Source: Anthopleura xanthogrammica
Lineage: Eukaryota; Cnidaria; Anthozoa; Actiniaria; Actiniidae
Direction: 5' to 3'
DNA: 64,000 bases
Assembly (NCBI GenBank): GCA_964019055.1
Contig: OZ025212.1
Location: 11,623,391 to 11,687,390 of the forward strand
Program-made: the position numbers and the translations under genes
Part shown: one piece after another, positions 1 to 11,554 of the stretch
How positions within the stretch are numbered: the stretch's first letter is position 1
How the letters are laid out: every line of letters starts with the position of its first letter
The notes under the pieces: model-generated
The model's input: only the letters and a program-made list of their open reading frames with translations
Told to the model about the DNA's origin: nothing
Database searches by the model: none

Positions 1-2612
1 TTTTATGGGTTGCACACTTGATCAGTTTGTCTGTCATCACGTGTTTTATGGGTTGCACACTTGATCAGTTTGTCTGTCATCACGTGTTTTATGGGTTGCA
101 CACTTGATCAGTTTTTCTGTCATCAGGGGTTTGATGGGTTGCACACTTGACCAGTTTGTCTGTCATCACGTGTTTTATGGGTTGCACACTTGATCAGTTT
201 GTCTGTCATCACGTGTTTTATGGGTTGCACACTTGATCAGTTTGTCTGTCATCACGTGTTTTATGGGTTGCACACTTGATCAGTTTGTCTGTCATCACGT
301 GTTTTATGGGTTGCACACTTGATCAGTTTGTCTGTCATCACGTGTTTTATGGGTTGCACACTTGATCAGTTTGTCTGTCATCACGTGTTTTATGGGTTGC
401 ACACTTGATCAGTTTGTCTGTCATCACGTGTTTTATGGGTTGCACACTTGATCAGTTTGTCTGTCATCAGGTGTTTGATGGGTTGCACACTTGACCAGTT
501 TGTCTGTCATCACGTGTTTTATGGGTTGCACACTTGATCAGTTTGTCTGTCATCAGGTGTTTGATGGGTTGCACACTTGATCAGTTTTTCTGTCATCAGG
601 GGTTTGATGGGTTGCACACTTGATCAGTTTGTCTGTCATCAGGTGTTTTATGGGTTGCACACTTGATCAGTTTGTCTGTCATCAGGTGTTTGATGGGTTG
701 CACACTTGATCAGTTTATCTGTCATCACGTGTTTTATGGGTTGCACACTTGATCAGTTTGTCTGTCATCAGGTGTTTGATGGGTTGCACACTTGACCAGT
801 TTTTCTGTCATCAGGGGTTTGATGGGTTGCACACTTGACCAGTTTGTCTGTCATCAGGGGTTTGATGGGTTGGACACTTGACCAGTTTGTCTGTCATCAG
901 GTGGTAGTATTTGATGGGTTTTGCACTTGATCAGTTTGTCTGTCATCAGGGGTTTGATGGGTTGCGCACTTGATCAGTTTGTCTGTCATCAGGTGGTAGT
1001 GTTTGATGGGTTGTGCACTTGATCAGTTTGTCTTTCATCAGGTGGTAGTGTTTGATGGGTTGCGCACCTGATCAGTTTGTCTGTCATCAGGTGCTAGTTT
1101 TTGATGGGTTGCGCACCTGATCAGTTTGTCTGTCATCAGGTGCTAGTGTTTGATGGGTTGTGCACTTGATCAGTTTGTCTTTCATCAGGTGGTAGTGTTT
1201 GATGGGTTGCGCACCTGATCAGTTTGTTTTTCATCAGGTGGTAGTGTTTGATGGGTTGCGCACCTGATCAGTTTGTCTGTCATCAGGTGGTAGTGTTTGA
1301 TGGGTTGTGCACTTGATCAGTTTGTCTGTCATCAGGTGGTAGTGTTTGATGGGTTGTGCACTTGATCAGTTTGTCTGTCATCAGGTGCTAGTGTTTGATG
1401 GGTTGCGCACTTGATCAGTTTGTCTGTCATCAGGTGCTAGTGTTTGATGGGTTGCGCACTTGATCAGTTTGTCTGTCATCAGGTGCTAGTGTTTGATGGG
1501 TTGCGCACTTGATCAGTTTGTCTGTCATCAGGTGCTAGTGTTTGATGGGTTGCGCACTTGATCAGTTTGTCTGTCATCAGGTGCTAGTGTTTGATGGGTT
1601 GTGCACTTGATCAGTTTGTCTGTCATCAGGTGGTAGTGTTTGATGGGTTGTGCACTTGATCAGTTTGTCTGTCATCAGGTGCTAGTGTTTGATGGGTTGT
1701 GCACTTGATCAGTTTGTCTGTCATCAGGTGGTAGTGTTTGATGGGTTGTGCACTTGATCAGTTTGTCTGTCATCAGGTGCTAGTGTTTGATGGGTTGCGC
1801 ACTTGATCAGTTTGTCTGTCATCAGGTGCTAGTGTTTGATGGGTTGCGCACCTGATCAGTTTGTCTGTCATCAGGTGGTAGTGTTTGAGTGGTTGTGCAC
1901 TTGATCAGTTTGTCTGTCATCAGGTGGTAGTGTTTGATGGGTTGTGCACTTGATCAGTTTGTCTGTCATCAGGTGGTAGTGTTTGATGGGTTGTGCACTT
2001 GATCAGTTTGTCTGTCATCAGGTGCTAGTGTTTGATGGGTTGCGCACTTGATCAGTTTGTCTGTCATCAGGTGCTAGTGTTTGATGGGTTGCGCACTTGA
2101 TCAGTTTGTCTGTCATCAGGTGCTAGTGTTTGATGGGTTGCGCACTTGATCAGTTTGTCTGTCATCAGGTGCTAGTGTTTGATGGGTTGTGCACTTGATC
2201 AGTTTGTCTGTCATCAGGTGGTAGTGTTTGATGGGTTGTGCACTTGATCAGTTTGTCTGTCATCAGGTGGTAGTGTTTGATGGGTTGTGCACTTGATCAG
2301 TTTGTCTGTCATCAGGTGGTAGTGTTTGATGGGTTGTGCACTTGATCAGTTTGTCTGTCATCAGGTGCTAGTGTTTGATGGGTTGCGCACTTGATCAGTT
2401 TGTCTGTCATCAGGTGCTAGTGTTTGATGGGTTGCGCACTTGATCAGTTTGTCTGTCATCAGGTGCTAGTGTTTGATGGGTTGCGCACTTGATCAGTTTG
2501 TCTGTCATCAGGTGGTAGTGTTTGATGGGTTGTGCACTTGATCAGTTTGTCTGTCATCAGGTGGTAGTGTTTGATGGGTTGTGCACTTGATCAGTTTGTC
2601 TGTCATTACGTG
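1..2612. repeat. Minisatellite, 43-bp units passing into 49-bp units
   Basis: The stretch is a head-to-tail array that enters from the left edge. From 1 to about 900 the unit is 43 bp, built around ATGGGTTGCACACTTGATCA followed by GTTTGTCTGTCATCA. From about 900 to 2612 most units are 49 bp because a six-base CTAGTG or GTAGTG spacer follows CAGGTG. No long open frame runs through it. It ends about 110 bp before the stop codon of the first carbonic anhydrase gene. Confidence 0.97.
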
Positions 2613-2724
2613 TTAGGTGTTATATTTTTTATTTCAACGATTTTAACTTTCTCATGATTATTTTAATTTTTATCATTAGCTTTGTATCGATCAATTTAAT
2701 ATTACATCACGAATCACCAGGCGA

Positions 2725-5700
2725 TTAAAAGAAATAAACCTGACGGCCATTGAGGGGTTGGGTAGGTCTGTAATTGTTACACATCTTGCCACCTGAAAAC
2801 CCGTGGGGTGCTCGAAGGGCTCTGACTCGCTTCAGCTAAAAAAAACAGAAATGAACATAACAACTATTACTACGAGTGTATCAAGAATTTATCCTTTCGT
2901 ATCTTTAACAACTCAAAATATACTTTTTGATTACTACTGCTACTACAGGTAGTGTAGCAGTGAGAGTGCTCGCCTCTCACCAATTATACTCGAGTTTGAT
3001 TAGCAGACTCGGTGTCATATTTGAGTAGAGTTTCTTGTTGCTTCTCTCCTGTACTTCGAGGGTTTCTTTCCAGGTTCGCTGGTATTCCTTCCTCCGCCAA
3101 AACCAACAGGTTTGTTAACCACTAGCTATTAAATACTACCCTCGTAAAACAAGGTATACTACTATATATGATATATTATGTTGGATTGTATATGATTTAA
3201 AGGCAATAAAAACTTACCATCTTCTTATTGACCCTGATAGGATTTTTGAGCACTATCCATCGTACAGACTCGTTGCATCCAGGGGTGGTCAGGGATCCTT
3301 TGTATGTGTAGTATGATCTACCACCAGACGATAGACCCTTGACAAGTCTTGCTAGTCTGACTCTAACATTTTTTCTTTCATTGCCTAATAACAGATAAAA
3401 ATAATTACCCTTTTGATCAAAAAGTTCTTAAAATTAGCAAGAATGTTTTGGATAATCCATCACCGGATCGAATAACACTGATGATGATAAATGAATAAAA
3501 TAATTTCAAATATTCTTACCTTCATTAGTGATGTGCTTTAGCTTTCTTGTTAGACGTCGAAGCTCTTTGTTGATGCGGCGGTGTCTCTGTTTTAACACAC
3601 ACACAAAAAAAGCACACGACTCAAAATACTTAGTATGCAATAAACCTTTAAATAGCATAAAGGTGTACCATGCCAGTCAAGATGTTGGGCAGGTATGATG
3701 CAAGGCCGTATAGCTGGGTTTCAATCAGCTGATAAAAGTCCTTGAATCTCATTATCTGCTCCAAATGGTGGTCAAACACTGACCACCATGTGCTGTCAAC
3801 CAGAAAGAATTCTATTGAAAACTTGTGATTCAGCTGAGGAACATTCCGCACGAGACAGGAAATGACGTCAAGTGAAACCCAGCTATAGGATATATTTATA
3901 ATATAGTACTATTAATAGCTATTAGTATAAATACAAAGGTGATTATACAAAATCGCGCGCTCTGATTGGTTTTCTATCTCGGATTATCAGCCGATAATCA
4001 CCTTTTCGGACAAAATGGCTGTCAGCAGTTGTTTCGCGTGACCGTCGCGCTTTTAAAAAATAAAATATTTTCACTTTCAATGTTGTTTCCTTCTTTCTTT
4101 TTTGAAATAATCACCTTTTTATTTATACTAAAACCATTATTCACCTCAGGCTCAGTGATTATCGATGAATATTTACCTCGCAGCTCGAAGACTCGCCGCT
4201 CGGTAAATATTCATCGATAATCACTTCGCCTTCGGCGAATAATTGCTAAATAATCACCTTTTTCAGGAAAGCACCAATCACAGTTAGTCCATCTGATTTG
4301 GAGACAGCGGTGGCCAAATCCCCGTACTTAGCGTTAAAGAATACAAGATGAAGCTGTAGAACCAGACAAAATCACATTAGATTCGAGCCCTAGATCTTGT
4401 GAAATATTGATCGTACTACTGATCACTGTTATTACCATCTTTGATTCAGTACATTGTTACCATAGTTACGGTTGAGTGACACACTCACCTCACCTGCTGA
4501 AGCTACCCCATCGACAGTATGTTCAGATCCAACATAATTCTGGCATCCAAAGTGAAAGTGAAACTGCTCCAATATGTACCTTTGCCCGTTAACAGGGTTG
4601 ATCATACTCGCTCCACCTTAATTGGGAAAATAAAATAATCTAGTAAATTAACGATATTTTTTATTAAAATACTTGAATTTTTATTGAGCCTAGTAAGAAT
4701 ATTGAAACACTTTTATTTTTTCAATATTTATGGTTTTATCCAGCGTACTAATGTATCTTGAATAGATACAATTTTCAAATATTGGGGGGGGGGGGGGGGA
4801 TAACTATATTCAAGGAATAGGAAAAAGCGGAATACTTCGAAAGTCATCCGTGGGCTTTATCCTCTCTCATTCCTTCCTCACTTTAAAAAAATATTTTTTT
4901 TAGGAAATGAGTGGGAATTTGTTTCTTCGTAGCTACGTTAGATATATAGTCCCCTCTTTTTTTCCCCAGTTCCCCAATTTGAAATTTCCCTCCGCTGTTG
5001 TCGAACAAAGCAGTTGGTTCTATTTACCTCGAGCCTTATCAACTTTAAACGTCGGAGAGTGCCCATTGTTGACAAGAGTTCCCCTCACACTGCCTCTCCT
5101 ATTGTGATAAAACACTCGTAAAGGATGAAGGTGGTACCCATACTTAACATAATGACGATTGATATTCACGGGAGACTGGGCCGAGGCATCGCAATACTTG
5201 GATATGTGCCCCCAGTCCTTTGGACCGTACACTGAAAACCAAAAAGAAACGAAACCAAATAAATGAAAAAATGAAAAATTCCGGTAAACGCCTTGTTCTC
5301 TAGAGATGAAGTATAGAGGCAAGTATTCACATTGAATAATTTATGGGCATGGAGCAGTACGCCTCATTACACAACGTCGAAAGCCGACAAGTTTTGAACC
5401 ACCCCCCTCCCCGGGTGTTTTTCCTTCCCCGCTGTTTACCTCATATCACAATAGCCCCTGTCTTGCCCATAACTTTTAATCATCAACATGTGATATTAAG
5501 TATGCAGTAAAAATATATTGCTTTACATTACCTCTGTGACCTGTTTGATATTAAGTATCATACATCATTCAATCATACCTCAGTAATAGGGGCCAGCGGG
5601 TTTTCATCGATGGAACATTTTCCAATCGTTTTGAGCTGGATAGTGGAGTTCCCCAGGGCTCTTGCCTTGGCCCTCTACTCTTTATCTTGTACGCATCAAA

Positions 5701-6634
5701 ACTGTTCAAGGTTATCTGCAACAGTCCTACTACAGCACATTGCTATGCAGATGACACGCAGCTCTATATTAGCTTTAAACCAGATGGACTATCGTATGAA
5801 AATGCAATAAAAGTCATGGAGGATTGCATTGGAAGAATAAAGAATTGGATGGAGAATGACAAGCTCATGCTCAATAACGCTAAGACAGAATTTATTCTAA
5901 TTGGTACGCGACAGCAACTAGCAAAACTTAATCCACCAACGCTTAAAATTGGCAACTCGGTTGTAAATTCCAGCACAACCGTCAAGAATCTTGGCTGTTG
6001 GCTTAACAAGAATCTGAATATGTCGGAACAAATCACCAACACTTGTAAATCTGCCTTTTTCCATCTACACAACATTCGCCGAATCAAGCCATACCTTTCT
6101 GCCAAGTCACTTCTCACATTAGTACATGCTTTTGTCACAAGCAGGCTTGACTATTGCAACAGTCTGTATTTTGGCCTTCCCAAAGAGCAAATCGCAAAAC
6201 TACAGCGTGTACAGAATGCAGCTGCAAGATTAGTGAAAGATGTTGGGAAATTTTCTCACATTACTCCGATACTATTTGACCTACATTGGCTTCCCATTCA
6301 AGCACGTATCCACTTCAAAATCCTTCTTATAACTTTTAAAGCCATACATGGTTTAGCGCCCAGTTACATCATGGATCTTGTCAAAGTCAAAGACAAATCA
6401 ACCTACAGTCTAAGGTCTAATCATAGTACATTATTGGAGAGACCGAAGTATAAAGTCCTACCAACATTGGGTGGCCGTGCCTTTCAAGTTGCAGCACCCT
6501 CCCTCTGGAACACTCTTCCAATTGAAATAAAAAACACTTCTAGCCTGAGCGCTTTTAAGAAAGAAGTAAAAACATTTTTATTTAGAAATTATTTTAAATA
6601 ACATTTAAATATTATATTTTAAATCTATTTAACT

Positions 6635-6669
<35 letters not shown>

Positions 6670-8023
6670 CATGAACTTCATGAACTTAATTCTTTTATAA
6701 ACTGACTCAATTAACATTATATCTAAACACACTATGTACACTTGTAATGTAAATATACTTATATTTTATAACATTTTGTAAAGCGCTATTGATCTTTTAT
6801 TGTTAAATAGCGCTATATAAGCATTAAATTATTATATATTATTATTATAAGTATGCAGTAAAAATATATTGCTTTACATTACCTCCGTGACCTGTTTGAT
6901 ATTAAGTATGCAGTAAAAATATATTGCTTTACATTACCTCTGTGACCTGTTTGATACTAAGTATGCAGTAAAAATATATTGCTTTACATTACCTCTGTGA
7001 CCTGTTTGATACTAAGTATGCAGTAAAAATATATTGCTTTACATTACCTCCGTGACCTGTTTGATATTAAGTATGCAGTAAAAATATATTGCTTTACATT
7101 ACCTCTGTGACCTGTTTGATATTAAGTATGCAGTAAAAATATATTGCTTTACATTACCTCTGTGACCTGTTTGATATTAAGTATGCAGTAAAAATATATT
7201 GCTTTACATTACCTCTGTGACCTGTTTGATACTAAGTATGCAGTAAAAATATATTGCTTTACATTACCTCTGTGACCTGTTTGATACTAAGTATGCAGTA
7301 AAAATATATTGCTTTACATTACCTCTGTGACCTGTTTCACCATATCCCCAAGATCCTGTTTAAATATATGAAGTATTAGTATATACCAACGCGCGAACCT
7401 ACATAGATGGCGTGTTCTCATTGGTTCGCTATCTCGGGATATTCCACTATATTTACTTCCAAGACTCGGGATAATGTCGAAACAAAGATGGCGGCTCTAA
7501 ATTCTCGTTTTACCAGTTAAGGGAATGGTCATTGCTTAGCGTGCGTATATCCAGTTCTGGATGCACGAGGGAGGTTGCTTAAGCACGAAAGAAGCGTAAG
7601 AGTTGCAAGAGGCGTAGCCGACTCGCGGCTCGGTAAATATTCACCGACATTCACTTCGCCTTCGGCGAATAATTGTTAATTATTAGATGTTATGATGAAA
7701 AAACTAAAACCTTCTTGAAACGCATTTGATAGTCAGGTTTTCTTTATTTTAATAAAAGTTCTTGGAGTAGTTCTCAATACTAGCGATGGTGTTGCTGTGG
7801 CGTTGAAATGAAGCATGTGGAACTAGCTAAACAACATGGTTTGGCATTTTGGGACTTTTTTAGTGCTTCAAAATTTCTACGACAATTTTCAGTAAAACTC
7901 CAACGAGAACGCATGGAAGCATTTCACTATTTCTAGGGTTGACTATAATTATTCTAACCAACCTGCTGCAGTTGTTGATCCAACACACCGTAGAATCACC
8001 GCCAGGAAGAAAAGTGCTATCAT
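2725..8023 (-). CDS. Secreted alpha-carbonic anhydrase CA-A, 8 coding exons
   Basis: This gene encodes an alpha-class carbonic anhydrase, which interconverts CO2 and bicarbonate; it is secreted. Exons in minus-strand order are 8023-7963, 7355-7323, 5231-5028, 4616-4489, 4353-4258, 3586-3520, 3384-3218 and 2835-2725. All junctions are GT/AG and the phases join to give 288 aa. Residues 1-20 are a hydrophobic signal peptide starting MIALFFLAVIL. SWGYG, QSPVNI and NNGHS (shuttle His89) precede QFHFHFG and GSEHT, whose His119, His121 and His132 match the zinc ligands. SLTTPGC carries the gatekeeper Thr230. Cys45 and Cys233 fit the disulfide of secreted family members. The protein should be active and extracellular. 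Introns carry a SINE, a MITE, a LINE and a 55-bp array. No transmembrane or GPI tail is visible. Confidence 0.92.
2935..3150 (+). mobile_element. Degenerate tRNA-derived SINE in CA-A last intron
   Basis: TAGTGTAGCAGTGAGAG resembles a polymerase III A box, and a weaker B-box-like stretch follows about 40 bp on. After these comes the pyrimidine-rich tail (GAGGGTTTCTTTCCAGG and a CCTTCCTCC run). The same kind of tail is found near 11640, 26350 (opposite strand) and 29680. The boundaries are approximate. Confidence 0.5.
3922..4249. mobile_element. MITE-like element, copy 1 (CA-A intron 5)
   Basis: This 328-bp stretch is nearly the same as 27121-27437. Both copies begin TTAGTATAAATACAAAGG, contain CTCTGATTGG and TTATCAGCCGATAATCAC, and end TTCGGCGAATAA followed by TGCTAA. 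The ends are weakly inverted (TTAGTATAAAT against TTAGCAATTAT). There is no coding capacity. It stops eight bases short of the exon at 4258, just inside the splice donor. Confidence 0.85.
5559..6848 (+). mobile_element. 5'-truncated L2/CR1-type LINE, reverse transcriptase C-terminus
   Basis: An uninterrupted frame from the 5' junction to the stop at 6601 (about 346 codons) shows YLSNR, SGVPQGSCLGPLLF and the catalytic YADD motif. It continues with the C-terminal region typical of L2/CR1 elements (LQRVQNAAARL, LHWLPI, SLWNTLP). The 3' UTR has a TA microsatellite (6643-6669) and ends in an ATT-rich tail. The 6-bp direct repeat AAGTAT flanks it at 5553-5558 and 6849-6854. It lies inside intron 2 of CA-A, opposite in strand, and splits the 55-bp array there. 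It lacks its N-terminal part and endonuclease, so it cannot move by itself. Confidence 0.9.
6849..7330. repeat. 55-bp tandem array carrying copies of the CA-A exon 2 splice donor
   Basis: About nine copies of a 55-bp unit start near 6851, 6906, 6961 and so on. One more copy lies left of the LINE at about 5491-5558. On the minus strand each unit reads CAAACAG, GTCACAGAG, GTAATG. The last two parts equal the 3' end of real CA-A exon 2 (7355-7323) and its donor. The array therefore grew from the end of that exon. Confidence 0.95.
7385..7685. mobile_element. MITE-like fragment in CA-A intron 1
   Basis: The stretch shares CTCATTGGTTCGCTATCTCGG-type sequence near its left end with the copies at 3922 and 27121. 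It also shares their GCTCGGTAAATATTCA and TTCGCCTTCGGCGAATAATT right end, but the middle differs. A shorter relative is at 62925-62975. There is no coding capacity and the edges are approximate. Confidence 0.6.
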
Positions 8024-8493
8024 TCTGAAAATATTTATTAATTCAAAGCAGTTCAGTTTTGCTTGTGTTGGACAAGATTTGTCCTTTCAAATAGCGAGTA
8101 AAATGTATAGATATCGTAGGGAGCATGCATGGTCAGACAAGTTTCCATCTTCAAGATTAAAGTTGATGTATCTCTACTACTAATTGTTCACACCCTAACA
8201 GTTAAGTAAAAGATGCCTACTAATATCACGTATAGTGTGATAGTATTTGACACAAAAGATTTTCGTAAAACTAATTCAGCTTTCTTAAAATGTTCCAAAA
8301 CATCTTACAATTTTACCTTAGATACTTGACGAAGTCTGCTCAGCTTTAGTTAGTTAATGCTTCTCTGGATTAGTTTTAAAAAATGTAGCTTGGTTGAAGC
8401 CAGGTCTATAGGGAGTGTGATTTGGCTCTTGCTAATTGGTGAGTTTGGGAACCACGTGACTGATATCAACCAATCGGACGATCAGAATTTAGT

Positions 8494-8545
<52 letters not shown>

Positions 8546-9351
8546 AGGGGGGGGGGGAGAGAAGATGGCTAAAACAGGCGTAAAATAATGCTATATATCA
8601 AAGCCGTCATCACCGCAAGATGAATCACCTAGTTAGTATCGTTGTAAGGATCGACTCTCTAGTAAGATGTCGCTTTGGATCACTGATTAGTGACACAGGG
8701 TCAGTCACTATAGTCAAATAATCCATATCGCCTTAAGCTACTCATTTATCGAGACGCCAATTTTCTTTTTCCTTTTTCAAAGAAAGAGCTACGCTTATAT
8801 TCTAATTCAAAACGAAATGGAAAACAACTAGAAAATAAATAACTCGAACACAAAATAAACGGGTTTTTCTTGGTGTTGCAGGAAGTATCGTATTCAAGGT
8901 TAGGATTCTTTGTATTACATGTTATTGTTTCGTTCTAAGTTCTTTGTTCTTGGCTATTGTCTTATTGTGTTCATGCCTCAGGTGTAACACCAAGAAATAC
9001 CCGAATAAATAGGTTTTTTAGCAATGGCATCTTCACACAGAGCGGCTCTTTTCCACTAAAACTAATGGAATTTCATATAAAAGTGGATTTTTTGGGGGAG
9101 AAGAATCGGGAAACCATAGGCACTGGAGAGAAAGGAAAGGAATGTTGTAAGCAACTGTCTTTCATTATATATAATTACCACGTGTAAGAATATTCCCAAA
9201 TTCAAAAACAAAGCAAAATGATCCTCGTGTTTTTCACCCTTCTTCAAACTTTTCGTGTTTTGATTGATGAGAAACAAACAGATAAGCAAAACTTTTCACT
9301 AATATTTCCTCTACTTTTCATCAGTAGTCATAATTTTATTCTGACACTTAT
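8024..9351. other. Intergenic between CA-A and CA-B
   Basis: This holds the CA-A upstream region. The only clear structure is a GA microsatellite (about 8495-8538) followed by a G-rich tract (8541-8560). The short open frames here have no recognisable domain and I call no gene. Confidence 0.6.
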
Positions 9352-10296
9352 TCAGTCATGCAGTGTTACTCTTCTCCCGTTGAGGGGTAGGGTGGGTCTG
9401 TAGTTGTTGCACATTTTACCGTGATGGTAGCCATGTGTAGCTTGAAGGGCTCTGAAAGTATTCAGCTGGAAATAAATAAAGAATGAGAACTTTCTTACTT
9501 TGGAGAACAACCAGGTGATCTTGATGTCTAACATCAGCCAATCAGAGTGCAGCAGCAAAATATTATAAAAACGCACAGAATCCTTTGCGCGCCTAGAGTT
9601 TATCGTCTTACAAGAGCCACAAAATGGCCGCGAAGCTCTATGAAACAAGGATAGAAAATAATTTTAAAGACTAATCCCGCTTTGTCATGTGGACATCAGC
9701 CGTTTAACGGTAAAGCGCCGACCTTGGACATCATGAATTCTCAGATTTCGTCTCCAGTCTTTCACAAAGAAGACGATTAAACTCTTCTTCTATCCCGGAG
9801 TACATTTTTACGACGATGTCACTCAAGTCAAGATCGCTATTTCGAGTATTAAACGTACTAAACGAAATGTCTCTGCCTTTCTATTACCAGAAACTGGGTT
9901 TTAAAGCCAGTGTTGTAATAAGCATAAATATTTTTAGCTTATAAGCTCTGTAAAGGCTGCGATTCTATCAATTTTGCCTTAATCTCTGCATCTTCGGGAA
10001 GATGGTTTGATGCCGCCATGTTGGATTCAAATAGTGGAGCGCCCGCAATGACTTTTGGGATACGTTTTTAAAATGATTTTGGCTTCGCGCTAAAATGACG
10101 TCATCAGATCACCTGGAAGCATTGTAAAGAAAAAGACCAGGTAGACGAAAATACACCATGAGGTTTGCTTTTTTTTTTTTACCAGAACATTAGGAGACAT
10201 TAACATAGACGAGCACTGGAGCATAGTTACTAAAATTGGGCCGAATTTAAAAACGTTGAACTAAGGGACCGACCATTTTTTATTTGATTGGGGGGG

Positions 10297-10332
<36 letters not shown>

Positions 10333-11344
10333 GAGAGCCCATTCTAAGTTTGCTCGATATTTTTAACTCCCCCAGAAAACTTTTGAAATTCAGACTCTCG
10401 AAAATGCGATTTCCAGCGGTTTGAGAGTCATAATACTTTCCTCTCAAAAGTCGAATATTCAAAAGAAGTGAAATATTAAAATCGAATTCATAAGCTCGTT
10501 CGATATTTTTTTGCCATATCTGAAGTTGCACGATTTTTTTTTTAAGGATTGAGACCTTACTCGATATTTTTTGGGGGATTTAACCCACCCCCGCCTCCCC
10601 ATCAAATATCAAATGGTCCGTCCCTAATCTATATCCCTAGTATTAATCTAGCCGAACCTGATGACATGAAAGTACACCGACTTCCTTATTATTTATTGTT
10701 TTCATTCAGTTCAATGAGTACGGCTCATTTGAAGTTGGACGCTTCACCTTAGGTAATTTGATTCTCAAGACCTGCATTTCGTAAATATCGGATTGGCCTA
10801 TTTTCATGTATGTATTTTTAGTTCAACATTTTGTCATTGTTAAAAGCTGTCTTGTGAAATACTTTATTTTTTTTGCTTTGGTTACCAGAATTTACCGTGC
10901 ATTACTCATACAAATCTTCATTTGGACCAATTTGGCCCAGAAGATTCGAATCCTACATCGCTGCGCTCTTTTAAGAATCTGTAAAGTACCCATCTACCCA
11001 AACTCAATCTCTATATTTATTATCATCATCATAATGTAATGTTTGTACTTACAATTTCTTGGTCAGCAGTGATAGCAGTTCTGAGCACTATCCATCGTAC
11101 AGACTCGTAGCATCCAGGGGTGGTCAGGGATCCTTTGTATGTGTAGTATGATCTACCACCAGACGATAGACCACCAACCAAGCTATCGAGTCTGACGGCA
11201 ACTCCAGCTTTCTGAGATCCTTGAAAAACAATATGAACAATAGATGTAAAAGGGCGTTAAAAGGGCGTATAATAATCCCTGGCGGTGAAACTATAGAACT
11301 ATCATGGAAGAGATGTCTTCTATTCTCAAACGAACAACGCATAT

Positions 11345-11405
<61 letters not shown>

Positions 11406-11523
11406 GAACTTTATTAAAGTCTCAATAAGTATAGTAGCTCGGCACAAGTGCTTTGCTAATTGGGGAGACCTAAAATTAATTATTAAACAACTATGGGAAA
11501 AAGATAGATCAATAAATAAATAA

Positions 11524-11554
<31 letters not shown>

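Noticed and set aside
1..2612. CRISPR-like array
   Set aside because: Units are head-to-tail without unique spacers, and the genome is eukaryotic.
5764..6138. 124-codon minus-strand frame over the LINE
   Set aside because: It is the antisense of the intact reverse transcriptase frame.
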